Shown piece by piece: positions 38,066 through 47,590 of a DNA stretch of 64,000 bases. The position numbers and the translations under genes were made by a program. This stretch comes from Gluconobacter cerevisiae (GTDB lineage: Bacteria; Pseudomonadota; Alphaproteobacteria; Acetobacterales; Acetobacteraceae), in contig NZ_JABCQO010000003.1 of assembly GCF_015244675.1 (NCBI RefSeq), forward strand, positions 62,001 through 126,000, written 5' to 3'. The first letter of the stretch is position 1, and each line of letters opens with the position of its first letter. The notes below the pieces were generated by a model. The model saw only the letters and a list, made by a program, of their open reading frames with translations. It was not told the DNA's origin and did not search any database.

Positions 38066-38908
38066 TTATGCGGGCGATTGCAGAACCAGCGCTCTTTCCA
38101 CGCCTCCGAGATCCTTTTGGTGCCCCACATCCTGCAGACCGTTCTGCACTCCAAGCGCGGAAACGGCATCAATCTGCCCGATCCCCATCTCAAGGATCGC
38201 ATGTCCCCCCGGCACCAGAAGACCCGGTAGGGCTGCACACAGGACACGATACGCCTCCAGCCCGTCCGCTCCACCATCAAGAGCCCGCGCTGGCTCATAA
38301 TGCACGACTTCAGGCATCAAACCCGACAAATCTCCGGTTTCAATGTAAGGCGGGTTGGACAGCACGATATCGAACCGGGCGTTCAAGGCTTCCGCCCAGC
38401 TTCCGGCAAGAAAAACACTTCGTTCTTCAAGCCCGGTACGCACGGAATTACGCTGCGCCAGAGCTGCCGCCTGTGGAGACAAGTCAACGCCCACACCTGT
38501 CGCCTGCGGGTATTCCGACAGGGCGGCGAGCAACAGACATCCCGTTCCGGTCCCCAGATCCAGAATGGACAGCGGCGCTTCCCGATCTGGACGGGCATCC
38601 AGCAGGGCTTCGATCAGGGCTTCACTATCAGCACGGGGAATCAGCGTGTCGCGCCCCGTCTCCAGATCCAGCGTCCAGAAACCTGTCTCACCCGTGATGA
38701 ACGCAAGAGGTTCCCGGTCCAGTCTGCGCGTCAGGGCATCTACGAATCGCAATTGCTGCGATGTGTCCACGCCATCGAGGGACAGCAGCCCTCCTAAATC
38801 CCGCCCTGTCGCCCAACACAGCAGAAGTCGTGCCTCACGGCGCGCATCCTCGATCCCGGCCTGCTCCAGCGCCTGCGAGGCCTCGCGCAAAAGATCATCT
38901 TTGGCCAT
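38066..38908 (-). CDS. prmC: Release factor (glutamine-N5) methyltransferase PrmC
   Basis: Methylates the Gln of the GGQ motif of release factors RF1 and RF2. The SAM-binding motif ILDLGTGTGCLLLA and the catalytic VLSNPPYIETGD (NPPY) are intact; a helical N-terminal substrate domain precedes them. About 280 residues, normal. The first ATG is at 38917 but MAKDD at 38908 is the usual opening. It is normally joined to prfA; here a plus-strand gene lies between them, so it needs its own promoter or reads through that gene in antisense. Confidence 0.93.
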   Translation of the reverse strand: MAKDDLLREASQALEQAGIEDARREARLLLCWATGRDLGGLLSLDGVDTSQQLRFVDALTRRLDREPLAFITGETGFWTLDLETGRDTLIPRADSEALIEALLDARPDREAPLSILDLGTGTGCLLLAALSEYPQATGVGVDLSPQAAALAQRNSVRTGLEERSVFLAGSWAEALNARFDIVLSNPPYIETGDLSGLMPEVVHYEPARALDGGADGLEAYRVLCAALPGLLVPGGHAILEMGIGQIDAVSALGVQNGLQDVGHQKDLGGVERALVLQSPA

Positions 38909-38941
38909 CATCTTCAAAGCGAACCTGCTATAGTTGGTGTC

Positions 38942-39412
38942 ATGAAGTCCAAACGTGCGCTCCTCTTTTCCGCCCTGCTGCTTGGCTGCACACTCACACC
39001 CGTTCAGGCGCAGTCAGAACTGTCCACGGAACTGCCCCCGTCCTTTACGGTAACGGACGAGCGTGCGCCCGAAGAAATTTCGGAAGTCTCGCGCCTCTAT
39101 CTGGATGGCAATCTGGTTGCAACATTCAGACTCGGCCTTTCCAAAGCCCATGAGACGAAGACCATCGTACTTCCTGTCGGACGCTCAGATGTCGATTACG
39201 CCCTGTGCGGTGAGATCACCATTGTACGGAATGGCCATCAGGAAACCCAGCAGGTGAGCAGCGAAGGCCAGCTCCACCATCCTGAAGGCCATTCCCTCGA
39301 CGCGGTGGGCAGCAACAATTTCACCGACTTTTTTCTGGTCGACTACGATGACGCTGCTGTTGCAACCCACCGGCATGGTCGTGCCGCCGTCTGCGCCACA
39401 CCAAACACCTGA
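38942..39412 (+). CDS. Small exported protein of unknown function inserted between prfA and prmC
   Basis: Not recognised. 156 residues with a clear Sec signal (KRALLFSALLLGCTLTPVQAQS). The mature part, beta-rich by pattern, contains SRLYLDGNLVATFRLGLSKA and two cysteines (CGEITIV and AVCATP near the end) that could form a disulfide. It reads opposite to its neighbours: 33 bases from the prmC start and 3 bases from the end of prfA. Codon use looks like that of the surroundings. Confidence 0.68.
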   Translation: MKSKRALLFSALLLGCTLTPVQAQSELSTELPPSFTVTDERAPEEISEVSRLYLDGNLVATFRLGLSKAHETKTIVLPVGRSDVDYALCGEITIVRNGHQETQQVSSEGQLHHPEGHSLDAVGSNNFTDFFLVDYDDAAVATHRHGRAAVCATPNT

Positions 39413-39415
39413 GGC

Positions 39416-40477
39416 TCAGAACCCCGCGGCGGCGAGCAGTTCGGTCTGCTCTTCTCGCGTCAGGGCGTCGATGATTTCGTCAAATTCACCGCTCATGATC
39501 CGGTCGATTTTGTAGAGCGTCAGATTGATCCGGTGGTCCGTCACGCGGCCCTGTGGGAAATTATACGTCCGGATCCGTTCCGAACGATCCCCGGTCCCGA
39601 CCTGAGATTTCCGGTCCGCGGCCCGGGTGGCATGAAGCTGCGCACGTTCCCGCTCATAGAGCCGGGCGCGCAGGATTTTCATGGCCTTGGCCTTGTTCTT
39701 GTGCTGGCTTTTCTCTTCCTGCATCGCTACCACAATGCCGCTTGGCATATGGGTCACGCGCACCGCGCTTTCGGTCTTGTTAACGTGCTGACCACCGGCC
39801 CCTGAGGCCCGATAGACGTCAATCCGCAGATCATCGTCGTTGATCGTGACATCAACTTCTTCTGCTTCGGGCAGAACGGCAACGGTCACGGTCGAAGTAT
39901 GGATACGACCCTGACTTTCCGTGGATGGAACACGCTGCACACGGTGGACGCCAGATTCGTATTTCAGGCGGGCGAAAACTGAGCGACCCGAAATGGTCGC
40001 CATGCCCTCCTTGAGGCCTGCGACTTCATTCTCGGCATATTCCATGACCTCGAAACGCCAGCCATTCTGCTCCGAAAAGCGGCGATAGGCATCGAACAGC
40101 TCCGCCGCGAACAGGCCGGCCTCATCTCCACCTGCGGCAGGGCGGATTTCGAGAATGGCACTGCGCTCATCCGCTGCGTCTTTCGGCAGAAGCGCCAGAC
40201 GCAGGGCGTGCTGGAGATCAGGCAAGGTCGCCTCAATCTCTGCCAGCTCCATTTGCGCCAGTTCACGCATTTCGGGGTCGTCGAGCAGGGCCTGCGCCCC
40301 GGATTTCTGCTCTTCGGCGCTCTTCCAGGCCTGAATGGACGCCACCACCGGTTCCAACTCGGCATATTCCTGCGACAGACGGGTGAAGTCCTCACCCGTC
40401 AGATCGCCGGAAGACATCAGGGCCTGAACTTCCTCCGAACGCGCGACAATCCGCTCAAGCCTGTCGTCAAACGCCAT
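39416..40477 (-). CDS. prfA: Peptide chain release factor 1
   Basis: Recognises UAG and UAA stop codons and triggers peptide release. The catalytic GGQ loop reads [20 protein letters not shown], the substrate of PrmC. The tripeptide codon-recognition motif, usually PAT or PVT in RF1, reads PST (in [14 protein letters not shown]), which still fits the PxT rule. The 353-residue length is normal. It follows hisS by 4 bases on the minus strand. Confidence 0.96.
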   Translation of the reverse strand: MAFDDRLERIVARSEEVQALMSSGDLTGEDFTRLSQEYAELEPVVASIQAWKSAEEQKSGAQALLDDPEMRELAQMELAEIEATLPDLQHALRLALLPKDAADERSAILEIRPAAGGDEAGLFAAELFDAYRRFSEQNGWRFEVMEYAENEVAGLKEGMATISGRSVFARLKYESGVHRVQRVPSTESQGRIHTSTVTVAVLPEAEEVDVTINDDDLRIDVYRASGAGGQHVNKTESAVRVTHMPSGIVVAMQEEKSQHKNKAKAMKILRARLYERERAQLHATRAADRKSQVGTGDRSERIRTYNFPQGRVTDHRINLTLYKIDRIMSGEFDEIIDALTREEQTELLAAAGF

Positions 40478-40481
40478 ATGC

Positions 40482-41729
40482 TCAGGCGCGTCCTGCGCTC
40501 AGAACACGCACCAGATCCGCGAACGGCACTTCCTGCTGCTCTCGACTGGACAGGTCCCGAAGCTGCACAACATCCTTGGCGATCTCCTCATCGCCCAGAA
40601 CGACCGCATGGGATGCACCGGATTTCACCACGCGCTCCATCCGCTTTTTCATGTTGCCACGGGTTTCGATTTCGGCCCGCAACCCCGCAGAACGCAGCGC
40701 GCGCGCGAGGGACGCGGCTTTGAGAACAGACTCGTCTCCCATCGGGACCAGTGCAATTCCGGCAGGAAGTTCAGGGACAGAGTCCAGCAGCATCGCCAGA
40801 CGCTCGATTCCACCAGCCCAGCCAATGGCCGGAATAGCCGGACCGCCCATCTGTTCCACAAGGCCTTCATACCGGCCACCGGCCAGCACCGTGCCCTGGG
40901 CGCCGAGCTTCGAGGTCACGAACTCAAAGGCCGTATGGCTGTAGTAATCAAGCCCACGGACGATGCGCGGGTTCTCAACGAAATCCACACCAAACGCCTG
41001 AAGACTGTCCCGCAGCGTGTCCCAGAACTGGCGGCACTCATCGTTCAGATAGTCCGCAAAGGCCGGAGCAGCATCGAGCAGTTTACGGTCCTGCTCAGAC
41101 TTGCTGTCCAGAATCCGCAGCGGATTGGCTTCGAGCCGGACCCGGCTTTCTTCCGACAGCGCATCGGCATGATCGCGGAAATAGGCGACCAGAGCCTCAC
41201 GCCAGGCCTGACGGCTCGCCAGATCTCCGAGCGTGTTGAGTTCCAGCGTGACGTGATCGCCCAAACCAAGCTCGCGCAGGATATCCTGCGCCATGGCGAT
41301 CGTTTCGGCATCGCGCAGCGGGCTTTCCGCACCGATCAGTTCTGCACCGATCTGGTGAAACTGGCGGTAACGCCCCTTTTGCGGGCGTTCGTAGCGGAAC
41401 ATCGGCCCGTGATAGAACACCTTCTGCGGCAAAGAGTGCGTCAGGCCGTTCGTGACCAGCGCACGGCAGATTGCCGCCGTACCCTCGGGCCGCAGGGTGA
41501 TGCTCTCACCGCCGCGATCCTCGAAGGTGTACATCTCCTTGGACACAACATCGGACGTCTCGCCGAGCGTGCGCGAGAAGACGCGCGTGTCCTCGAAGAT
41601 GGGCGTGCTCCATTCCTCGAAACCATAGGTGCGCAGAACCCGGCGCGCGGTCTCCACGACATTGTGGTGACGACGCATGGTCTCGCCGATGAGGTCGTGG
41701 GTTCCGCGGGGCGGCTGAAGTCCGGACAT
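40482..41729 (-). CDS. hisS: Histidyl-tRNA synthetase
   Basis: Class II synthetase, 415 residues. Motif 1/2 region: [15 protein letters not shown], then [20 protein letters not shown]; the His-specific [13 protein letters not shown] and motif 3 LAGGRYEGL with [13 protein letters not shown] are all present. The ATG at 41729 overlaps the ispG stop by one base (TGATG), so ispG-hisS are coupled, and prfA follows closely. The open frame extends upstream within ispG but has no synthetase-like sequence there. Confidence 0.96.
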   Translation of the reverse strand: MSGLQPPRGTHDLIGETMRRHHNVVETARRVLRTYGFEEWSTPIFEDTRVFSRTLGETSDVVSKEMYTFEDRGGESITLRPEGTAAICRALVTNGLTHSLPQKVFYHGPMFRYERPQKGRYRQFHQIGAELIGAESPLRDAETIAMAQDILRELGLGDHVTLELNTLGDLASRQAWREALVAYFRDHADALSEESRVRLEANPLRILDSKSEQDRKLLDAAPAFADYLNDECRQFWDTLRDSLQAFGVDFVENPRIVRGLDYYSHTAFEFVTSKLGAQGTVLAGGRYEGLVEQMGGPAIPAIGWAGGIERLAMLLDSVPELPAGIALVPMGDESVLKAASLARALRSAGLRAEIETRGNMKKRMERVVKSGASHAVVLGDEEIAKDVVQLRDLSSREQQEVPFADLVRVLSAGRA

Positions 41730-42874
41730 CAGTGCGCTGCCGGGTCCATCTGCTTGGCCGTGGACGCGTCGACCTTTCCAGCCTCGATGTCTGCAACCTT
41801 CTTTTCCACGAGGTCCACGATATGCTCGATCATGTCCCCACCCGGCATCGTGTGATCCTGACGGCCGGCCGCATAGACCATGTGACGGCCATTGCCGCCA
41901 CCGGTCACGCCGAGATCGGTCATCAGGGCCTCGCCGGGACCATTCACCACACAACCAATGATGGACAGCGTCAGCGGCGTCTTGATGTGTTGGAGGCGAT
42001 CTTCCAGCGTCTGGACCGTCTCGACGACGTTGAAGCCCTGACGGGCACAGGATGGGCAGGAAATAATTTTTATACCGCGATGACGCAGGCCGAGGGACTT
42101 CAAAATATCCCAGCCGACCAGCACTTCTTCTTCCGGTGCAGCAGAGAGCGAGACGCGCATCGTGTCACCCACACCAGCCCAGAGCAGATTGCCCAGACCG
42201 ATGGAGGACTTCACGGTGCCTGCACGCTTGGAGCCTGCCTCGGTGATGCCGATATGCAGCGGGTGGTCACAGCAATCCGCAAGCTGCTGATAGGCCGCAA
42301 CCGCCATGAACACGTCGGACGCCTTCACGCTGATCTTGAACTCGTGGAAATCGTGATCTTCAAGGATCTTCGCATGTTCCAGAGCACTCTCGACCAGCGC
42401 TTCGGGGTTGGGCTCACCGTATTTTTCGAGCAGATGCTTTTCCAGAGAACCGGCATTCACGCCGATCCGGATGGAGCAGCCGTAATCCTTGGCGGCGTTG
42501 ACAACTTCACGCACACGCTCGGCGCTGCCGATATTGCCCGGATTAATTCGCAGGCACGCAGCACCGGCCTTTGCAGCCTCGATGGCGCGCTTGTAGTGGA
42601 AGTGGATGTCCGCAACGATGGGGACGTTCACTTCGCGGACGATTTCAGCCAGCGCTTCGGTGCTGGCCTCGTCCGGGCAGGAGACGCGGACGATGTCCAC
42701 GCCAGCCAGTTCGGACAGACGGATCTGGTCGATCGTGGCCTGTGCGTCTGACGTCAGCGTGTTGGTCATGGTCTGCACGGAAATCGGGGCATCACCACCG
42801 ACCGCGACCTTGCCGACATGGATCTGGCGCGACTTGCGACGTTCGATGTGCTGATACGGACGGTAGCTGCTCAT
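41729..42874 (-). CDS. ispG: 4-hydroxy-3-methylbut-2-enyl diphosphate synthase (IspG/GcpE)
   Basis: [4Fe-4S] enzyme of the MEP isoprenoid pathway that converts MEcPP to HMBPP, supplying quinone and carrier-lipid precursors. Cluster ligands are in [12 protein letters not shown] and [10 protein letters not shown]; the substrate barrel shows VSVQTMTN-type (here [13 protein letters not shown]) and RVSCPDEAS. The 381-residue length is normal for the proteobacterial form. It lies between rodZ and hisS, a very common order (rodZ-ispG-hisS). Confidence 0.96.
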   Translation of the reverse strand: MSSYRPYQHIERRKSRQIHVGKVAVGGDAPISVQTMTNTLTSDAQATIDQIRLSELAGVDIVRVSCPDEASTEALAEIVREVNVPIVADIHFHYKRAIEAAKAGAACLRINPGNIGSAERVREVVNAAKDYGCSIRIGVNAGSLEKHLLEKYGEPNPEALVESALEHAKILEDHDFHEFKISVKASDVFMAVAAYQQLADCCDHPLHIGITEAGSKRAGTVKSSIGLGNLLWAGVGDTMRVSLSAAPEEEVLVGWDILKSLGLRHRGIKIISCPSCARQGFNVVETVQTLEDRLQHIKTPLTLSIIGCVVNGPGEALMTDLGVTGGGNGRHMVYAAGRQDHTMPGGDMIEHIVDLVEKKVADIEAGKVDASTAKQMDPAAH

Positions 42875-42965
42875 GATTTACCTCTTCGTGTCCGGTGGAA
42901 ACCGGAAGCTCTGACGCAGGGGGCTGTATTCAGGGGCAATGAGCCCCCCTGACGGATATAAGGGT

Positions 42966-44204
42966 TTAATGCGGTGGTGACGATTGTTCCAGCGGCTGAT
43001 GTTCAAGCTGCCGGGCATTCAGGTCATCGGCCGAAACGTCATGCTCCGGCGGTGGGGCTTTATGCGTCACAGGTGCGGGAGCCGGTTTTGCGGCCACAAG
43101 CGGAACCACGGCCGGTACACCCGTGGCTGCTGCTGGGGCACTGGGCTGAACCGGAAGCGCCACACCCGATCCGAATGAGCCGGAGCGGATGGCCTCTGCC
43201 GTTACCTCGACATTACGACGGACTTGCCCTTCCCGACCCAGAGGCGCGCTGGTCGCCCCCGCCGTGGTCAGCACCACACCGCCTGCATTGCCGAATGACA
43301 TGCGGAACGGAGCGCCCGCAGGATCACCCTGCCAGCTTTCGCCCGGCTGCATCACGCGCGAGATCAGAACATGCCCGTCTTTGTCCCGAACCTGCGTCCA
43401 GACGTGCGACAGTGCCCGCACGACGACAGCCCCTTCAGGAACAGCCGGGGGCAGATCCGTAGCGGGCTGTCCGGGTGTTTGGGGTACGGCTGTTTCAGCT
43501 GGCGACGGCGAACCGGCAGCATCGCCCTCGTCAGGAGACGTGATGGAGGGTGGTGCAGCCTGTTCCGGAACAGACACAGGCGGGTTTTGCGGAGCCAGAG
43601 CCGTTTGCACCGGGGTGGAAACGGTGGGAGGGACCACAGATGCGGACGGTACGGCAACCGGAGCATGGGGCTCGGGCGTGGGTGCGCGTCCGGGCATGAC
43701 GGAAGCCACCTGCGGAGAGGTGGTGGCGGGAGTTGCCGCGCCCGGCATCAGCTCCGCAACGGCTGGAACCTGACGCTGCGCCGGTGTGTCATGGGCTGTA
43801 AAACGGTACCAGCCGACATAGGCCACAGCCACAACTACCAATCCTGCACCGACCAGAACACCGATCGGCAGACCACGATCTCCTTCGGGCTGAGGAAAGA
43901 CCAGCTCAGTTTTGCGCGTCACGGCTCCACGCGTATCGCGCCGGAAACGCTCAACCAGCGCTTCGGCATCAAGCTGCATGGCATGTGCGTAAGTCCGCAG
44001 GAAGCCGACGGCATAAGCCACACCCGGCAGACCTGAAAGATCGTCCCCTTCAAGCGCAGCCAGAAGTTTAGGACGGATTCGCAGCCATTCCCCCACGTCC
44101 TCAAGTTTCCAGCCCAGTTCCTCACGACGCTCGCGCAGCACCGTTCCAACACTGGGCTGGTCGGAAGACTGCGAGAACGGGCGGTTGGAGGGCGGAGGAG
44201 ACAT
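42966..44204 (-). CDS. rodZ: RodZ-like cytoskeletal/HTH membrane protein
   Basis: Bitopic inner-membrane protein that links MreB to the elongation machinery. The N-terminal Cro-like helix-turn-helix (GTVLRERREELGWKLEDVGE) is at about residues 20-85, a single membrane helix (GVLVGAGLVVVAVAYVGWY) near 155, then a long Pro/Ala/Thr/Ser-rich periplasmic linker and the beta-rich DUF4115 domain (WTQVRDKDGHVLISRVMQPG). The tail is again Ala/Pro-rich. 412 residues. Being next to ispG-hisS supports the call. It starts 14 bases after the oxidoreductase gene. Confidence 0.88.
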   Translation of the reverse strand: MSPPPSNRPFSQSSDQPSVGTVLRERREELGWKLEDVGEWLRIRPKLLAALEGDDLSGLPGVAYAVGFLRTYAHAMQLDAEALVERFRRDTRGAVTRKTELVFPQPEGDRGLPIGVLVGAGLVVVAVAYVGWYRFTAHDTPAQRQVPAVAELMPGAATPATTSPQVASVMPGRAPTPEPHAPVAVPSASVVPPTVSTPVQTALAPQNPPVSVPEQAAPPSITSPDEGDAAGSPSPAETAVPQTPGQPATDLPPAVPEGAVVVRALSHVWTQVRDKDGHVLISRVMQPGESWQGDPAGAPFRMSFGNAGGVVLTTAGATSAPLGREGQVRRNVEVTAEAIRSGSFGSGVALPVQPSAPAAATGVPAVVPLVAAKPAPAPVTHKAPPPEHDVSADDLNARQLEHQPLEQSSPPH

Positions 44205-44218
44205 GACCTGATGATCCG

Positions 44219-45286
44219 TTAGCTGGGCGCGTGAATACGGGTTTCGCGCTGCTGTATGGCATCAACGGCCTGCTGCACCAGCGTCGCAAGGATATCGGCG
44301 ACCGGACGGATTTCCTTGACCATGCCGACGGACTGACCGGCCATGACGGAACCCGTTTCCACGTCCCCTTCAATAACGGCACGACGCAGCGCACCGGCCC
44401 AGTAATGCTCGATCGAAAGCTGCGCTTCTTCCTTGGTCAGTTCGCCGCTCTGGAACTTCTGGAGCGCTTCGCCTTGAAGACGTGCATAGCGACGGCCACC
44501 TTCATTCGACAGACCCCGTACCGGAATGACCGGGAACAGTTCGTCAAGCTGCACGGTCGTCACGGCATCACGGGCATTGGCGCGCAGGAAGGCTTTCTTG
44601 AAGTTCTCGTGCGCGATGCTTTCCTCGGATGCTGCAAACAGCGTTCCGAGCTGTGCACCGGCTGCGCCCTGCTCCAGATAGGAGAGGACGGCATCACCAC
44701 GTCCAAGGCCACCGGCAACAAACACCGGCACATCGCGGATATGCGGCAGGATTTCCTGTGCCAGAACCGTCAGCGACACCGGCCCCACATGGCCACCGGC
44801 TTCCGACCCCTCGATCACGAGAGCCTCGATGCCCATACGGACCAGACGCTTGCCCAGAGCCAGAGCGGGCGTAAAGCCGATCGCCCGTGCTCCGCCATCA
44901 CGGACCTTGCGGATCGTGGCACTGTTCGGCACGCCACCTGCAAGCACGATATGAGAGACGTTGTGTGCCAGGCACACATCCACCAGACGATCCAGTTCAG
45001 GATGCATGGTGATGAGGTTCACGCCGAACGGGCGCTTCGTCATTGCCTGCGTGGCAACGATTTCTTCTTCCAGACGCTCGGGAGACATCGCACCACAGGC
45101 AATGACACCAAATCCACCAGCGTTGGAAATAGCGGACACCAGATGCCGCTCGCTGACCCAGGACATGGCCCCGCCGAGAATCGCAACTTCGCTGCCAAGG
45201 AAGTCACAGCCCGGCTTCCACAGGCGGTCCAGCGTCGCGCGGGCGTTCAGCGCCTCACTCGGGGTCTCGATCAGGGTTTCGCTCAC
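44219..45286 (-). CDS. Nitronate monooxygenase / NAD(P)H-dependent flavin oxidoreductase
   Basis: FMN-dependent TIM-barrel enzyme of the 2-nitropropane dioxygenase family, 355 residues. The FMN-phosphate and active-site block EGSEAGGHVGPVSLTVLAQE holds the His typical of class I-like members, and VFVAGGLGRGDAVLSYLEQG follows. The family ranges from nitronate detoxification to enoyl-ACP reduction (FabK-like) and quinone reduction, so the reaction is not fixed. Its GTG/ATG start overlaps the lysC stop by 4 bases. Confidence 0.85.
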   Translation of the reverse strand: MSETLIETPSEALNARATLDRLWKPGCDFLGSEVAILGGAMSWVSERHLVSAISNAGGFGVIACGAMSPERLEEEIVATQAMTKRPFGVNLITMHPELDRLVDVCLAHNVSHIVLAGGVPNSATIRKVRDGGARAIGFTPALALGKRLVRMGIEALVIEGSEAGGHVGPVSLTVLAQEILPHIRDVPVFVAGGLGRGDAVLSYLEQGAAGAQLGTLFAASEESIAHENFKKAFLRANARDAVTTVQLDELFPVIPVRGLSNEGGRRYARLQGEALQKFQSGELTKEEAQLSIEHYWAGALRRAVIEGDVETGSVMAGQSVGMVKEIRPVADILATLVQQAVDAIQQRETRIHAPS

Positions 45287-46608
45287 GCGTCGGCTTCCTC
45301 TTTGGCATCAAGGCCATAAGCCGTGTGCAGCGCGCGCATGGCCAGTTCGGTATATTCAGAATCAATCAGAACCGAGATCTTGATCTCGCTCGTGGAGATG
45401 ACCTGCACATTGATGCCACGATCTGCCAGCGTGCGGAACATCCGCGCTGCCAGACCGGCATTCGAGCGCATGCCGATTCCCACGACACTGATTTTCACTA
45501 CGCTATGGGACGTGAGCAGTTCGCCATACTGGACGTATTCACGGGCCTTTTCCAGCACGGAGCGGGCAGCGGCTTCGTCGGCCTTGCTGACCGTGAAGGT
45601 CATGTTCGTCATGTTGTCCACGCCAACGCTCTGGACGATCATGTCGACATTGATGTTCGCAGCGGCCAGCGGATCGAAAATCGCGGCAGCGATGCCCGGA
45701 CGGTCCGGAATGTTCCGCACGGAGATTTTCGCTTCGTCATGCGAGTTGGCAATTCCCGCAACCAGTTCCTTCTCCATGATCTCGTCCTCATCAACAACAA
45801 TCGAACCACTGTCGTCATCCGTCTCAGCGAAAGATGACAGCACCCGCACCCGGACATTCTCACGCATGGCGAGACCGACACTGCGGGTCTGAAGTACCTT
45901 GGCGCCTACGGAAGCCAGTTCAAGCATCTCTTCGTAAGTGATGCGATCCAGCTTCTTGGCGCGTTTCACGATGCGCGGATCGGTGGTGTAGATTCCGTCC
46001 ACATCGGTATAAATATCACATTGATCGGCATTGATGGCTGCTGCGACGGCCACGGCGGACGTATCCGATCCGCCTCGTCCCAGCGTTGCGATCCGTCCAT
46101 CAGGCCCTACGCCCTGAAAGCCCGCGACAACCGGCACGATGCCATCATCCAGACAGGCCAGAAGAGCCGCCCCGTCCACGCTCTCGATGGCGGCTTTACC
46201 GTGGGCGTCATCCGTCACAAGCGGGATTTGCCAACCCTGAAAAGACCGTGCCTTTACGCCAAGCGCCTGAAGCGCGATGGAGACAAGCCCACTCGTCACC
46301 TGCTCGCCTGCCGCAACCACAGCATCATATTCCTTCGGATCGGCCAGCGGATCGAGTTCCGCACAGTATCCGACCATCCGGTTCGTTACACCCGCCATCG
46401 CCGACACAACGACAGCCACGCGGCGTCCGCGGTCATGCTCCGCCTTCACGCGCTTCGCAACGTTCCGGATGCGCTCGATAGTTCCGACGGACGTACCGCC
46501 GAATTTCATGACAACCGTCTTCCGTTTCCCAATTTCGCCATGCATGACGGCATGAGGATCGGCACGACCGGAAAGCCGGTCGTGGACGGGAGTATCGGGC
46601 ATGGACAT
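45283..46608 (-). CDS. lysC: Aspartate kinase
   Basis: First step of lysine, threonine, methionine and diaminopimelate synthesis. The kinase opening VVMKFGGTSVGTIERI, the Asp-rich GFQGVGPDGRIATLGRGGSDT, and two C-terminal ACT domains (with VGVDNMTNMTFTV and GIGMRSNAGLAARMFRTLAD) are present, so it should be feedback-inhibited. The start is uncertain: ATG 46608 (441 residues) leaves a 164-base divergent gap to ubiG; 46545 or 46509 are possible, the last having GGAAG nine bases before it. It heads the lysC-oxidoreductase-rodZ run. Confidence 0.93.
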   Translation of the reverse strand: MSMPDTPVHDRLSGRADPHAVMHGEIGKRKTVVMKFGGTSVGTIERIRNVAKRVKAEHDRGRRVAVVVSAMAGVTNRMVGYCAELDPLADPKEYDAVVAAGEQVTSGLVSIALQALGVKARSFQGWQIPLVTDDAHGKAAIESVDGAALLACLDDGIVPVVAGFQGVGPDGRIATLGRGGSDTSAVAVAAAINADQCDIYTDVDGIYTTDPRIVKRAKKLDRITYEEMLELASVGAKVLQTRSVGLAMRENVRVRVLSSFAETDDDSGSIVVDEDEIMEKELVAGIANSHDEAKISVRNIPDRPGIAAAIFDPLAAANINVDMIVQSVGVDNMTNMTFTVSKADEAAARSVLEKAREYVQYGELLTSHSVVKISVVGIGMRSNAGLAARMFRTLADRGINVQVISTSEIKISVLIDSEYTELAMRALHTAYGLDAKEEADA

Positions 46609-46772
46609 CGCGGATAAGGCTCCAGTACGTGTCTGGCGTTGTGCGCTCGGGTCTGGCATCGGGTACCGCAAAACACCCGGCGCCTGAACAGACTCTGCCG
46701 GTCCACATACTCGTCTCGCTCCGCCACGTCCAGATGACGCACGGCAGACAGGCACACAGAAGGACAGTTCTG

Positions 46773-47528
46773 ATGCCCACAGAAACATCTCCGGGACAGG
46801 ATTTCAGACGTTCATCCGTTTCGGAATCCGAAATTGCCCATTTCAGCGCCCTGGCAGAAGACTGGTGGAATCCGCGCGGCCCCATGGCCCCGCTCCATGC
46901 CATGAACCCCTTACGAACCGAATGGGTCAGCCGTCACGTTGCTCCTCTGCGCACCACGTCCGCCGGAGCTTTGAGCCTGCTTGATATTGGCTGTGGCGCG
47001 GGTCTGGCCAGCGAAGCCTACGCCAAACTGGGTTTTGAGACTCTTGGAATCGATGCCAGCGCCGCCGGTATCCGGGCAGCCGAGGCGCATCTGGCCCAGC
47101 ATCCCCTCCCGCCCGAAGCTGCCCCCCTGTCCTATCGCAATGGCAGTGCGGAAGACCTTGTTGCGGAAGGTGCGCGGTTCGACGTCGTCAATGCGCTTGA
47201 AGTCATCGAGCACGTCAATGATCCGCAGGATTTTCTGCTTATGCTGGCTACACTGACGAAGCCGGGCGGCATGGTCGCGGTGTCCACGCTGAACCGCACG
47301 CCACGCTCTTTCGCTGTCGCCAAACTCGGCGCGGAATATCTGCTACGGATGCTGCCTGTAGGCACGCATGACTGGAAGAAGTTCATCAAACCCGACGAAC
47401 TGGCCGCCATGGCCCGACAGGCCGGCCTGCGGATGCTCGATATCGCGGGCATGAGCTATGTGCCGTTCAAATGGCGTGAGAGCCGCGACACCGGCATCAA
47501 CTACATCGCGATTTTTCGCAAAGACTGA
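46773..47528 (+). CDS. ubiG: Ubiquinone biosynthesis O-methyltransferase UbiG
   Basis: SAM-dependent enzyme for both O-methylations in ubiquinone synthesis; Q10 is the electron carrier for the periplasmic dehydrogenases of acetic acid bacteria. Motif I LLDIGCGAGLASEAYAKLG near residue 68, and VSTLNRTPRSFAVAKLGAEY, which is characteristic of UbiG. 251 residues. The start is well supported: GAAGGA lies 8 bases before ATG 46773. A GC-rich hairpin follows the stop. Confidence 0.94.
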   Translation: MPTETSPGQDFRRSSVSESEIAHFSALAEDWWNPRGPMAPLHAMNPLRTEWVSRHVAPLRTTSAGALSLLDIGCGAGLASEAYAKLGFETLGIDASAAGIRAAEAHLAQHPLPPEAAPLSYRNGSAEDLVAEGARFDVVNALEVIEHVNDPQDFLLMLATLTKPGGMVAVSTLNRTPRSFAVAKLGAEYLLRMLPVGTHDWKKFIKPDELAAMARQAGLRMLDIAGMSYVPFKWRESRDTGINYIAIFRKD

Positions 47529-47536
47529 ACAAGAAA

Positions 47537-47570
47537 GGCGCTTGCAGTGGAATCATTCGCTGCAAGCGCC
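47537..47570. terminator. Hairpin between convergent ubiG and lactonase genes
   Basis: Perfect 11-base-pair stem GGCGCTTGCAG / CTGCAAGCGCC with a 12-base loop, 8 bases after the ubiG stop. There is no T-run on either side, so it may protect 3' ends or terminate weakly on both strands. Confidence 0.55.
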
Positions 47571-47590
47571 CTAGTCGGAGAAACAGCCGG

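Noticed and set aside
40608-41855. Long open frame antisense to hisS
   Set aside because: It overlaps a complete, motif-intact synthetase gene; no protein-like features of its own.
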